From positions 245,349 to 309,348 of the forward strand of contig NZ_VIQO01000023.1 of assembly GCF_007483665.1 (NCBI RefSeq): DNA of 64,000 bases. The letters run 5' to 3'. Positions 41,078 through 50,600 of the stretch are shown piece after piece. The position numbers and the translations under genes were made by a program. The stretch's first letter is position 1. The number at the start of each line of letters is the position of its first letter. This DNA is from Catellatospora sichuanensis. GTDB taxonomy: Bacteria > Actinomycetota > Actinomycetes > Mycobacteriales > Micromonosporaceae. The notes below the pieces were generated by a model. That model worked only from the letters and a program-made list of their open reading frames with translations. It was not told the DNA's origin and searched no databases.

Positions 41078-41139
41078 TCGCTCTCCGATACCCGCTGCCG
41101 GGTATGCGATCGTCGGGGGTGATGCGTACTGAATGGGTT

Positions 41140-42732
41140 TTATGTCGTCGGCCCCGACGGATCCAGCGTCGTGTCACGAACGGCGGCCCGCACCTCGTCC
41201 AGCGCCGTCGGCGCCGCCGACAGGGTCCGGCAGCCCGTCGACAGCAGCAGCGGCACCAGCGCCGGGTCGCCCGCCGCGTCGCCGCACACCGACACGTCCC
41301 GGTCGTGCCGGCGGCCCGCGCGCACCACCGCGACGACCGCGGCCAGCACCACCGGGTCGGCGATCCGGCCGGGCGTCAGTGCCGGATCGCGCCGGTCCAG
41401 CCCGAGCAACGCCGCGGTCAGGTCGTTGCTGCCGATCGAGAGGAAGTCGGCCGCCGCCGCCAGCTCGTCGACCACCACCACCGCCTCCGGTAGTTCGATC
41501 ATCGCGCCCAGCGGCGGCACCGGCACACCGCGCTCGGCCGCCGCCGCGTTCAGCAGCTCCCGGCACCGGTCCAACTGGGCGACCGAGACGACCATCGGGA
41601 TCATGACGCGCAGCTGGGCGCCGTCGGCCTCGTCGAGGATGGCCGCGAACTGGTCCGCCAGCGACTGCGGGGCGTCCAGCATCAGCGCCAGCCCGCGATG
41701 GCGCGACGAGGTGCCCCACAGGAACGGCGGCAGCTTGTCCGGTGCGAAGTCGAGGGTGCGCACGGTGGCCCGGTGCCCGGCCAGGGCCGCCAGCACCGGC
41801 CGCAGCGCCGCGGCGTGCTCGGCCCGGGTCGGCCAGTGCCGCGTGTTCAGGAAGGCCACCTCGGTGCGGATCAGCCCGGATCCCTGCGCCCCGGCGGCCA
41901 GGCCCGCCACCGCGTCCGCCGCGGTGGAGACGTTGACCAGCAGCGTCACCGGGGTGCCGTCCCGGGTCACGGCCGGCCGGCCGCGCAGCGCCGCCAGCTC
42001 CTCGCGCCGCAGGCGCGCCGCCGTGGCGGCCCGCTGGGCGGCCTCCACCCGATGCGGCGTCGGTGACACGGTCAGCGTCGCCACGACCGCGTCGAGCACC
42101 GCCTCCCGGCCCGCCGACGACGCCGGCACGTTCACCCCGAACAGCAGCGGCACGCCCAGCGCCCGCGCCACGATCGCCACGTGCGCGTTCGGCCCGCCCA
42201 GCCGCGAGACCCCGCCCACCACCGGCACCGCCGGATCGAGCAGGTCGTCCGCGCCCAGCTCCTCGGCGACCAGGATCACCGGCTCATCCTCCGGCCCGGC
42301 CGGGGGCCCGGCCTCGGACCGCAGCTGCTCGACCACGCGGCGGCCGATCTGGCGCACGTCGGCGGCACGGGCGGCCAGGGTGGGGTCCGACAGCGCGGCC
42401 AGCACCCCCGCGTACCGCTCCGCCGCGTCGAGCACCGCACGGTCCGCCGGGGTGCCGTTCTCGACCCCGCCGATCGCGGCGGAACGCAGGTCGGGGTCGT
42501 CCGCGATGAGCGCGGTCGCCTCCAGGATGTCGGCGGGAGTGCCGTTCTCGCCACGGGCGCGCATGCCCTGCGCGGTGCAGCGCAGCCGGGCCGCGACCGC
42601 GTCGAACGCCGCCCCGACCTGGTCCGGGGTGGCGGACACCGATTCGCCGTTGGCCCCGTACGCGAGATGACGCAACCGGCCCACCGCCACCCCGGGCGCG
42701 CCCGCGACCCCGCAGTAGACCTCGGGCCTCAT
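41140..42732 (-). CDS. ptsI: PTS enzyme I (phosphoenolpyruvate-protein phosphotransferase)
   Basis: 530 residues. Takes phosphate from PEP and passes it to HPr. The active His lies in GGPNAHVAIVARALGVPLLFG. The PEP-binding TIM barrel shows GSGLIRTEVAFL, RTLDFAPDKLPPF, IGSNDLTAALLGLDRRDP and Cys in VSVCGDAAGDP. Several canonical positions are relaxed (e.g. PNAH for the usual TSH), suggesting a paralogue dedicated to the adjacent dihydroxyacetone kinase rather than a general EI. ATG overlaps the dhaL stop (ATGA). Confidence 0.9.
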   Translation of the reverse strand: MRPEVYCGVAGAPGVAVGRLRHLAYGANGESVSATPDQVGAAFDAVAARLRCTAQGMRARGENGTPADILEATALIADDPDLRSAAIGGVENGTPADRAVLDAAERYAGVLAALSDPTLAARAADVRQIGRRVVEQLRSEAGPPAGPEDEPVILVAEELGADDLLDPAVPVVGGVSRLGGPNAHVAIVARALGVPLLFGVNVPASSAGREAVLDAVVATLTVSPTPHRVEAAQRAATAARLRREELAALRGRPAVTRDGTPVTLLVNVSTAADAVAGLAAGAQGSGLIRTEVAFLNTRHWPTRAEHAAALRPVLAALAGHRATVRTLDFAPDKLPPFLWGTSSRHRGLALMLDAPQSLADQFAAILDEADGAQLRVMIPMVVSVAQLDRCRELLNAAAAERGVPVPPLGAMIELPEAVVVVDELAAAADFLSIGSNDLTAALLGLDRRDPALTPGRIADPVVLAAVVAVVRAGRRHDRDVSVCGDAAGDPALVPLLLSTGCRTLSAAPTALDEVRAAVRDTTLDPSGPTT

Positions 42733-43370
42733 GGCGCGGCGGCGTCGGCCAGGGCCTGGAAGATCAGCCAGGTCGAGGTCGCGCCCGGGTCCTGGTGCCC
42801 GATGCTGCGCTCGCCGAGGTACGACGCGCGCCCCTTGCGGGCCTGCAGCGGCACCGTGGCGCGCATGCCCTCGGCCGCGGCCTCCGCGGCGGCGCGCGCG
42901 GCCGCGGCCAGCCCGCCGTCTCCGTCCTGCCCGTGCTGGCGCACCGCCGCGTCGTAGGCGTCCACCGCCGGCAGGTAGGCGTCCACGATGGTCTTGTCGC
43001 CCGGCGCGGCCCCGCCCAGCTTGCGCAGCGCCTCCAGGCCCGCGCGCAGCCCGGCCCCGAACGCGGCCGCGTCCACCTCGGGCCCGTCCGGCAGCGCCTT
43101 GCCCAGCGCCCGCAGCGCACTGCCGTACAGCGGCCCGGACGCGCCGCCGACCTTCGACACCAGCGTCGAGCCGGCCAGCACGAACACGGCCCCCACCCCG
43201 TCGGGCTCGGCCCCGGCCAGCGCGGTGCGCACCGCGCCGAAGCCGCGGTTCATGTTGACGCCGTGATCGGAGTCGCCGATCGCGGCGTCCAGCGTGGTCA
43301 GCTGATCGGCCTGGGCCGCGATGGCGTCCGCGGCCGTGTCCAGCCAGGCCTTGGCGAGCGCGACATCCAT
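42729..43370 (-). CDS. dhaL: Dihydroxyacetone kinase subunit DhaL
   Basis: About 213 residues. Binds ADP/ATP and transfers phosphate from DhaM to dihydroxyacetone on DhaK. The Mg-nucleotide site is DAAIGDSDHGVNMNRGF (Ser where Gly is usual), and the C-terminal segment GRASYLGERSIGHQDPGATS is typical. ATG 43370 lies two bases past the dhaK stop, with GGGGGG upstream inside dhaK; its own stop overlaps ptsI. Translationally coupled on both sides. Confidence 0.93.
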   Translation of the reverse strand: MDVALAKAWLDTAADAIAAQADQLTTLDAAIGDSDHGVNMNRGFGAVRTALAGAEPDGVGAVFVLAGSTLVSKVGGASGPLYGSALRALGKALPDGPEVDAAAFGAGLRAGLEALRKLGGAAPGDKTIVDAYLPAVDAYDAAVRQHGQDGDGGLAAAARAAAEAAAEGMRATVPLQARKGRASYLGERSIGHQDPGATSTWLIFQALADAAAP

Positions 43371-43372
43371 CC

Positions 43373-44371
43373 TCAGACCCCCCAGCGCAGCGCGGGCGTA
43401 CGCACCGGGGCGTCCCACAGGCGCAGCAGCTCCGGATCGGCCCGGCACACCGTCAGCGACATGCCGGCCATGTCGAGGCTGGTCACGTAGTTGCCGACGA
43501 GATTGCGCGCGATGCGCACCCCGGCCGACTCCAGCAGGCCCGCGACCTCGCCGTAAAGCAGGTAGAGCTCGATGAGCGGGGTCGCGCCGAGCCCGTTCAT
43601 CAGCACGATCGCGTCCTCGCCCGCGGCGACGGGCTTGGCGGCGAGGATCGCCTCCAGCGTCATCGTGGCGATGTCACGGGCGGGCCGCAGCTTCTCGCGG
43701 CGGCGGCCCGGCTCGCCGTGGATGCCGACGCCGACCTCCATCTCGTCCTCGCCCAGCTCGAAACCGGGCCGCCCGGCGGCGGGCGTGGTGCAGGCGGTCA
43801 GCGCGATCGCGAACGAGGCGCTGGCCTCGTTGACGCGGGTGCCCAGCGCGGCCACCGAGGCGGCGTCGCCGCCCTCCTCGGCGAGCGCGCCGGCGATCTT
43901 CTCGACCAGCATCGTCGCGCCCGTGCCGCGGCGGCCCGCGGTCCAGGTGGAGTCCTCCACCGCCACGTCGTCGTCGACCAGCACCGAGTGCACCTCGATG
44001 CCCTCGTCGCCGGACAGCTCCGCGGCCATCTGGAAGTTCATGACGTCGCCGGTGTAGTTCTTCACGATGTGCACCACCCCCGACCCGGCGTCGACCGCCT
44101 TCGCCGCGGCGAGGATCTGGTCGGGCACCGGCGAGGTGAACACCTCACCGGGGCAGGCCGCGTCGAGCATGCCCAGCCCCACGAATCCGGCGTGCAGGGG
44201 CTCGTGGCCCGACCCGCCGCCGGAGATCAGTCCGACCTTGCCGGCCCGGGGCGCGTCGGCCCGGACCACGATCTGCTGCTCCAGGTCCACCCGCAGCTCC
44301 GGATGGGCCGCGGCCAGGCCCACCAGCGCCTCCCGGACCACCGCGTCGGGGTGGTTGATGAACTTCTTCAC
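43373..44371 (-). CDS. dhaK: Dihydroxyacetone kinase subunit DhaK
   Basis: About 332 residues. Binds dihydroxyacetone covalently through a His. Motifs: SGGGSGHEPLHAGFVGLGML, FTSPVPDQI, VKNYTGDVMNF and the substrate-binding His in GVGIHGEPGRRR. Normal length. GTG 44371 has AAGGGAG seven bases upstream. First gene of dhaK-dhaL-ptsI, divergent from dhaM-ptsH across 147 bases. Confidence 0.95.
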   Translation of the reverse strand: MKKFINHPDAVVREALVGLAAAHPELRVDLEQQIVVRADAPRAGKVGLISGGGSGHEPLHAGFVGLGMLDAACPGEVFTSPVPDQILAAAKAVDAGSGVVHIVKNYTGDVMNFQMAAELSGDEGIEVHSVLVDDDVAVEDSTWTAGRRGTGATMLVEKIAGALAEEGGDAASVAALGTRVNEASASFAIALTACTTPAAGRPGFELGEDEMEVGVGIHGEPGRRREKLRPARDIATMTLEAILAAKPVAAGEDAIVLMNGLGATPLIELYLLYGEVAGLLESAGVRIARNLVGNYVTSLDMAGMSLTVCRADPELLRLWDAPVRTPALRWGV

Positions 44372-44518
44372 GGCCGGGCTCCCTTCACGGCGTCCCGGGC
44401 GCATCGAGGCAACCCGGGGACGCGACCGTCGCGCCGCCGGTGGGCGTCGTAAGTCCATCCTGCCCCGACCGGCGGCAGTGCGCCCGGTTTACCGCCCCGC
44501 GCGGGCTACCATCCCCAC

Positions 44519-44911
44519 ATGAGCGGCACCGTTGGCCTGGTCCTCGTCTCGCACAGCGCCGACCTGGCGGCCGGGCTGCGTGACCTGCTCCGCCAGGTGG
44601 CCGGCGACGCGGTCGCGGTGACCCTCGCGGGCGGCGACGACGACGGCGGCCTGGGCACCTCGTACGAGCTGATCCGCGACGCGATCGCCGAGGCCGGCTC
44701 CGGCGAGGGCGTGGTCGTCCTACCCGACCTGGGCAGCTCGGTGCTCACCGCGAAGGCCCTGCTGGAGCAGCACCCGGACCCCAAGGTCCGCCTGATCGAC
44801 GCCCCCTTCGTGGAGGGCGCGGTAGCCGCCGCCGTCATCGCCGCCACCGGCGCCGACCTGGACACGGTCGCCACCGCCGCGGAGGAGGCCTGGCATGCCC
44901 GAAAGCTCTGA
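44519..44911 (+). CDS. dhaM: DhaM, PTS-dependent phosphotransferase (EIIA-Man type)
   Basis: 130 residues, the single EIIA-Man-like domain only. The phosphorylated His is in GLVLVSHSADLAAGL; DLGSSVLTAKALLE is the second conserved segment. In E. coli DhaM also carries HPr and EI-like domains; here those are separate genes (ptsH, ptsI). TACCAT lies six bases before the ATG with no ribosome site. The start of ptsH overlaps its end by 17 bases. Confidence 0.93.
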   Translation: MSGTVGLVLVSHSADLAAGLRDLLRQVAGDAVAVTLAGGDDDGGLGTSYELIRDAIAEAGSGEGVVVLPDLGSSVLTAKALLEQHPDPKVRLIDAPFVEGAVAAAVIAATGADLDTVATAAEEAWHARKL

Positions 44912-45155
44912 GACCACCGTCGTCCTCCCCGCCCACCTGCACGCCCGCCCCGCGGGCCAGGTCGTCGTCACCGCCGCCAAGTTCACCAGCACCGTGGAGA
45001 TCGTCTACGGGGCCAAGACCGCCAACGCCCGCGGCGTCCTGGCCCTCCTCGCCCTCGGCGCCACCGCCGGCGAAACCGTCACCGTCCGCGCCACCGGCCC
45101 CGACGCCCCCCAAGCCGTCGAAGCCGTAGCCACCGCCCTCCACACCACCGAGTGA
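44895..45155 (+). CDS. ptsH: HPr-like phosphocarrier protein
   Basis: 86 residues. The phosphorylated His is in LPAHLHARPAGQVV. The usual regulatory Ser-46 region (KSIMGVMSLG) reads NARGVLALLALG, lacking that Ser, so control by HPr kinase is unlikely. It overlaps dhaM by 17 bases and would carry phosphate from the PtsI encoded at 41140-42732 to DhaM. Confidence 0.92.
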   Translation: MPESSETTVVLPAHLHARPAGQVVVTAAKFTSTVEIVYGAKTANARGVLALLALGATAGETVTVRATGPDAPQAVEAVATALHTTE

Positions 45156-45160
45156 GCAAA

Positions 45161-45205
45161 GGAAGGGCACCTTCACATCGCTATGCGTAGAGGAAGGGCA
45201 CCTTC
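45161..45205. repeat. Hairpin family A, copy 3 with arms in direct orientation
   Basis: GGAAGGGCACCTTC occurs at 45161-45174 and again, in the same orientation, at 45192-45205, around CATCGCTATGCG. In other copies the second arm is inverted. Each arm is itself a 5-bp near-palindrome (GAAGG...CCTTC). It follows ptsH by six bases. Confidence 0.6.
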
Positions 45206-45269
45206 TTAACGGCGGCCGGCCGCAGTTCTCGGTCGAGGGGAGTCTGCGACGTCACGGGGCCGGGTCGAC

Positions 45270-45334
45270 GTAGACGATGGCCTATGACGTCGAAAAAACA
45301 TAGATCACCATCGACGTCATCGGCCATCGTCTAC
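45270..45334. terminator. Long hairpin between ptsH and the aldo/keto reductase
   Basis: GTAGACGATGGCC-t-ATGACGTCG (45270-45292) pairs with CGACGTCAT-c-GGCCATCGTCTAC (45312-45334). The centre contains AAAAAACATAGATC. It lies between convergent genes and may end both transcripts. Confidence 0.6.
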
Positions 45335-45364
45335 GCATGACGCGGTGTGCGAGGTGCGCCGCGC

Positions 45365-46333
45365 TCAGCTCCAGGGCAGGGTGGAGCGGTGCTTCCAGTA
45401 GTCGTCGGCGGACTCGGCCAGCGCCTCGAGGCGGGACAACTGGTCGTCGGTCAGGCGCAGGCCGACGGCGGCCAGGTTGCTCGTCAGCTGCGCCGTCGTC
45501 GCCGCGCCGGACAGCACGATCCCCGACCACGGCTGGTGCAGCACCGCCGCCAGCGCCACCGCATCCTGCGGCGCACCGGTCTCGTCCGCCACCTCGGCCA
45601 GCACCGTCGACTCCGGCGACCGCTGTGCCAGCCGGCCGTTGGCCATCGCCTCCTTGACGATCACGTGGCAACCGGCGGCACGGGCGGCCGCCAGTGCCCG
45701 GCCGGCCGACGGTTCGAGCAGGTTCCAGGTGGCCTGCACGCTGCGGAACAGCGGCACCCCGTCGACCTCGATCCGCAGCGCCGCGTCGATCGCGTCGGCC
45801 TGCCGGGGCCCGCTGCTGGAGAAACCGACGGTCACGCCGGTCGCGGCCAGCTCGGCCAGGCGGCGGTGCAGCGCGGTGTCGCCGAGCGCCGGACTCTGCA
45901 CGGTCAGCGAATGGATCTGGTACGCGTCCAGCCGGTCCCCCAGCAGCTCGCGTGTCTGCGCCAGCTGGCGTTCGTACACGGCCAGCCCGTGGTCCTTGGT
46001 CTCGTGCACCTCGGCGTCGATCCGCCAGCCCGCGGTGTACGTGTAGCCCCACTTGCTGCCGACCACCACGTCGGGCACGTCGCGCGAGCCCAGCCACCCG
46101 GCGAGGAACTCCTCCGCGCGGCCGTACGAGCGCGCCGCGTCGGTGTACCGCATCCCGGCCGCGTACGCGGTGTCGAGCAGGTCGTAGGTCCGCTCGCGCA
46201 GCGCCTCGACCGTCCGGCCCGCGGGCAGATCCCGGTCCCGGCCCAGGTTGATGTACCCCGGCCGCCCCACCGCGGCCAGCCCGAACCCGAGCCGGGCGAC
46301 AGGGCTGCTCAGGTCGAGCCGTTCCAGCGACAT
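45365..46333 (-). CDS. Aldo/keto reductase
   Basis: 322 residues, NADPH-type TIM barrel. Catalytic tetrad positions: Asp in RYTDAARSYGRAEE with Tyr, Lys in VVGSKWGYTYTA and His in YQIHSLTV. The family resembles YghZ/Tas-like oxidoreductases acting on sugar or carbonyl substrates; substrate unknown. AATGAT is six bases before the ATG and no ribosome site is seen, so the message may be leaderless. Convergent with ptsH; no clear pathway link. Confidence 0.88.
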   Translation of the reverse strand: MSLERLDLSSPVARLGFGLAAVGRPGYINLGRDRDLPAGRTVEALRERTYDLLDTAYAAGMRYTDAARSYGRAEEFLAGWLGSRDVPDVVVGSKWGYTYTAGWRIDAEVHETKDHGLAVYERQLAQTRELLGDRLDAYQIHSLTVQSPALGDTALHRRLAELAATGVTVGFSSSGPRQADAIDAALRIEVDGVPLFRSVQATWNLLEPSAGRALAAARAAGCHVIVKEAMANGRLAQRSPESTVLAEVADETGAPQDAVALAAVLHQPWSGIVLSGAATTAQLTSNLAAVGLRLTDDQLSRLEALAESADDYWKHRSTLPWS

Positions 46334-46510
46334 GCCTACATCATTCCGCCTGCACCGGCGGGCGTCGATGCGACTTCCCGGAGAACCCGTCCCCCGCGGC
46401 CGGCCTCCCCGGTAGCGTCCGAGCTGGGCATACGAGTCCGCGCGCGTCCACGCCGCGGTGGTTCACGGCGCGCGCTCGCCTCCGTCGACACACCTCACGG
46501 GAGGTTCCGG

Positions 46511-47581
46511 ATGGTCGACCGGCGTACGTTCGGCAAGATCCTCGGCACCGGAGCGGTGGCCGCCCTGGGCGGGCTCGCCGTGCCCCCGGACAGGGTCGAC
46601 GCCGCGGCCACGGACCCCGTCCCGGGCACGGTCCCCGGCCTGGGCACCGGACCCGCGACGGAGGCGGCCGCGCGCGCCCAGCCCGATCTCGGCCCGGTAC
46701 GCCAGATCGACGCGGGCGAGCTGAACGTCGGCTACGTCGAGACCGGCCCCGCCGACGGGCGGCCGGTGTTCCTGCTGCACGGCTGGCCGTACGACATCCA
46801 CAGTTACGTCGCCGTCGCTCCGCTGCTGGCCGCCAAGGGCTTCCGGGCGATCGTGCCGCACCTGCGCGGCCACGGCACCACCCGTTTCCGGGACGCGGCG
46901 TCGCCCCGCACCGCCGAGCAGTCGGCCTTCGCGCTCGACCTGGTCGCGCTGATGGACGCGCTGGGCATCCGGCAGGCGCTGCTGGCCGGGTACGACTGGG
47001 GGTCGCGTACCGCCGACATCGTGGCCGCGCTGTGGCCGGAGCGGGTCAAGGCGCTGGTCTCGGTGACCGGTTACCTGATCACCAATCGGGAGGCCAACAA
47101 GCAGCCGCTGCCGCCGAAGGCCGAGTGGGCCTGGTGGTACCAGTACTACTTCGCCACCGAGCGGGGTCGCTTGGGCCTCGACCGGAACCGGCACGACCTG
47201 GCGAAGCTGATCTGGGCGTTCAACTCCCCGACGTGGAAGTTCGACGATGCGACCTTCGACCGCACCGCCGCGTCCTTCGACAACCCCGACTACGTCCCCA
47301 TCGTGATCGGCAACTACCGCTGGCGGCTGGGCCTGGCCGAGGGCGACCCGCGCCACGACGAGTTGGAGGCGCAACTGGCGAAGGGTCCGACGATCGCGGT
47401 GCCCACGATCACGATCGACGGCGAGGTGGACCCGTTCACGCCGCCGGGCGACGGCGCGGCGTACCGGGCCAGGTTCACCGGTCCCTACCAGCACCGCACC
47501 CTGCGCGGCATCGGCCACAACGTGCCCCAGGAGGCCCCGCAGCCGTTCGCCCAGGCTGTCGCCGACGCCGAACAGCTCTGA
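46511..47581 (+). CDS. Exported alpha/beta hydrolase, epoxide-hydrolase-like (Asp nucleophile)
   Basis: 356 residues. The N-terminus MVDRRTFGKILGTGAVAALG is a twin-arginine-type export signal. The hydrolase fold follows from ~75: oxyanion motif LLHGWPYDIH, nucleophile elbow AGYDWGSRTA with Asp rather than Ser, acid near TITIDGEVDPFTPPGD and His in IGHNVPQEAP. An Asp nucleophile with HGWP is characteristic of epoxide hydrolases and haloalkane dehalogenases. GGGAGG is six bases upstream of ATG 46511. Substrate unknown; Tat export of a folded or cofactor-free hydrolase is plausible. Confidence 0.85.
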   Translation: MVDRRTFGKILGTGAVAALGGLAVPPDRVDAAATDPVPGTVPGLGTGPATEAAARAQPDLGPVRQIDAGELNVGYVETGPADGRPVFLLHGWPYDIHSYVAVAPLLAAKGFRAIVPHLRGHGTTRFRDAASPRTAEQSAFALDLVALMDALGIRQALLAGYDWGSRTADIVAALWPERVKALVSVTGYLITNREANKQPLPPKAEWAWWYQYYFATERGRLGLDRNRHDLAKLIWAFNSPTWKFDDATFDRTAASFDNPDYVPIVIGNYRWRLGLAEGDPRHDELEAQLAKGPTIAVPTITIDGEVDPFTPPGDGAAYRARFTGPYQHRTLRGIGHNVPQEAPQPFAQAVADAEQL

Positions 47582-47611
47582 CCCGGCAGCTCAGCCCGCA
47601 TGACATGTTAA

Positions 47612-47656
47612 GAAGGGCACCTTCTACAACGCATAGCGATGTGAAGGTGCCCTTCC
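47612..47656. terminator. Hairpin family A, copy 4 (between convergent genes)
   Basis: GAAGGGCACCTTC (47612-47624), spacer tacaacgcatagcgatgt, GAAGGTGCCCTTCC (47643-47656). It lies 31 bases after the hydrolase stop and 40 bases before the convergent glucanase stop. Confidence 0.75.
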
Positions 47657-47696
47657 TTCCACCCGGCGGGGAGGCCGCCGGGTGGAGATTCACGCG

Positions 47697-50600
47697 TCAG
47701 CTGATGTTGAGCGTGAAGGTGGTGGTCGTGTTCTTGATGTTCTGGAAGTTGTTGCTGAAGGTCAGGTTGTTGAAGGTGGCCGAACCCCTCGCCGGACCCT
47801 GACCCGTTTCGGGCAGCTCGTTGACCCAGATGCCGAAGCCGGACTTGGCGTCGTACGCGTCACCGCTCTTCTGCGCGCCACTGATGGTGACGTTGGTGAA
47901 GACGGTGTCGGTCACCGGCTGCTGCTCCGGGTACTTCGACTGGAACATGATGCCGGAGTACGTCGGGTCGACGATGTCCACATCGGTCACCCGGATCCCG
48001 CGGAACTCCTTCGAGGCCGCGAAGACCCAGATGGCGCCGAAGGTCTGGTTGCCCCAGAAGTGGCCACCGGCCCGCACGAGCGAGATGTTCTCGAACCGTG
48101 TGGGTGTGGTGCCGAACCCGACGAACGGGTATCCGAAGTCCAGCGAACTGATCGTGATGCCGGAGTACGTCAGCATGTCCGCGATGTACATGTTGCGGAA
48201 CACGTTGTTGAACCCGCCGTACACGGCCAGACCAGCCGCACGCCAGGTCAGCGTCGCCGAGATGTTCTCGAAGACGTTGCCGTTGTTGCCGACCGAACCA
48301 CCGGAGTCGGTCGCGGAGAACAGCGCGAACGCGTCGTCGCCGTTACCGCGGCCCTCGACGTTGCTGACGAGGTTGTTGGTGGAGTCGTTGGTCAGGTTGA
48401 TGCCGTCGGCGAAGGTGTCGCGGACCCGGCTGTTCTTGACGTTCCAGCCGCTGACCTTGACGCCCCACCAGCCGCAGACCGTGTGCTCGACCCAGACGCT
48501 GTCGAACGTCAGGTTGTTCACCTGGCTCAGCTCGCCCCAGACCTTGCCCGGGCCGTCCTGGCGGATGGTGTAGTTGCCGAAGAACGCCAGGTGCTCGAAG
48601 GAGGAGCCGTTGGCGCTGCTCTCCACCCGGAAGCCGGCGTCGGTGTTCTCCTGGCCGGTCGGGGTGTGGAAGCGGGTGTACCACATGCCCGCGCCGACGA
48701 CCTTGACCGGCTTGCCGTAGATCTGGAACTTCTGCGCCGTCTCGTAGTTGCCGGCGGGCAGGTAGACGCCGATGAAGGCGCCGGTGGTGTCCATCCGGAC
48801 CGCGTCGAGCGCGCTCTGGACCTCCTGGTGCGAGGTGCCGGTCGGGACCTTGTACCTGGCCGGGTCCGGGTTCGCGCGCTGGCTCACCAGCTCCAGGTTG
48901 ATGAAGTCGATCGCGAAGGTGCCGCTGTTGGCGGAGTCCTTCTGCAGTTTGATCGTGGCACCCGCCGGGATGGTGGAGTCCAGCAGGATGTTGGCCTCGT
49001 CGTACAGGTGACGCGGCGCGCCGGCGCCGGGCGAGTTGCTCGGCCCCGCCTCCGCGCCGTAGAGCCACGAGTACTTCGAGGTCAGCGTGATCGCCTTGTG
49101 GAACACGTTGTTGACGTAGATGTTCAACGTCGACGTGGTGCCCGTGCCGCCGGAGTTGTCCGGGATGGAGAACCGGGTGACCAGCGCGTTGGACGCGGAC
49201 TTGGTGGTCCACTGCACGTACTGGCCGTTGCTGTTCAGCGTCACGGCCCTGCGGCCGCTGGCCTCACCGGCGAGGTCGCCGATGGTGCGGTTCGGGCCGA
49301 CGACGGACGCGCCGCCACCGGTCGAGCCGTCCTCGGCCTCATACATGTCGTAGTTCATGTTCGCGCCACGCCCGACGAACAGCGGCGTGTTGCTGGTGTT
49401 GTTGGCCTGCTTGACCGCCAGCTCGTTGGCGTCGTTGGCCAGCACCACGCGGACCGTGTAGCGGCCGTTGGCCGCGGTCCAGGTGCCCAGGTTGACCGCC
49501 GCCGAGGCGGCACCGGCGTTGATCACGCCGGAGACCGAGCCGGTCAGCGTGCGGACCACGGTGCCGCCCTCGTTGAGCACGGTGAGGGTGATGCCGTGCG
49601 CGCCGCTGGCCGAGGCCATGGTGCCCTGGTTCCTGATCGCCACCGAGAAGGTGACGTTGTTGCCGGCCGACGGGTTGCTCGGCGTCCAGCTCAGGTTCGC
49701 GACCAGGTCGGAGCTCTGCACCGGACTGACCGTGAGGTTGCTCGACGCGGTGAGGCTGTTGTTGGTCTCACTCTGCTCGACGACGCTGTTGGCCTCGTCG
49801 ACCTTCGCGGTGACCGCGTAGGAGCCGGCGTTGCGGGTGCCGATGTTGGCGTTGACCGTCGTCTGCGCCCCGGCGGCCAGCGAGCCGACCGCGGCGGTGC
49901 CCACCAGGGTGGTGCCCAGGTAGAAGTTGACGTTGGTCGCGCCCGCGGTGTTGGTGCCCGCGTTGCGGACCACCGCGCTCAGCGTGATCGCGCTGGTCTC
50001 CACCGGGGCGGCCGGGGACCAGGTGACCGAGGTGACGGTGAGGTCCGGGTTCGGCGCCGGGGTGCCGATGACCTGGAGCTCGGCCACCTGGCCGCCGGGC
50101 GCGCCGGAGTTGCCGGTGAACTGCAGCCGGATGTCGGCGTAGCTGCCCGAGGCGATGATGGTCACCGTGTTGCCGGTGGCCGGGTTGAAGCTGTACGCCT
50201 GCGCCGAGACCACGTTGACGAACGACGACGAGCTCTGCTCGCGGCCCAGGACCTGGATGGTCTGGGTACGCGCGCCCCACGCGCCGTCCGGGTTCAGCTT
50301 GACCACGACCGAGGTCACGCCGACGTTGGAACCCATCGCCACGGTGAGCTGGTTGGGCGACGTGCTGCCCTCCCAGTACGTGGTGAGGTCGCCGTCGTTG
50401 GCGTTCTCCGGTGCGAAGATGTGCGTGTGGCCGTTCGAGGTGATCGGCTTGTTGAGCGCCTGGTTGGTGCCGCCGCCACCGGAGCCGTTGCGGGTGACGA
50501 TGTTGCTCATCGGCGAGATGTTGCCCGCCGCGTCCTTGGCCCGCACGTAGTAGCTGACCGTCGCCGTGTCCGGCTGGCTGTCGGTGTAGACCAGGGTGCT

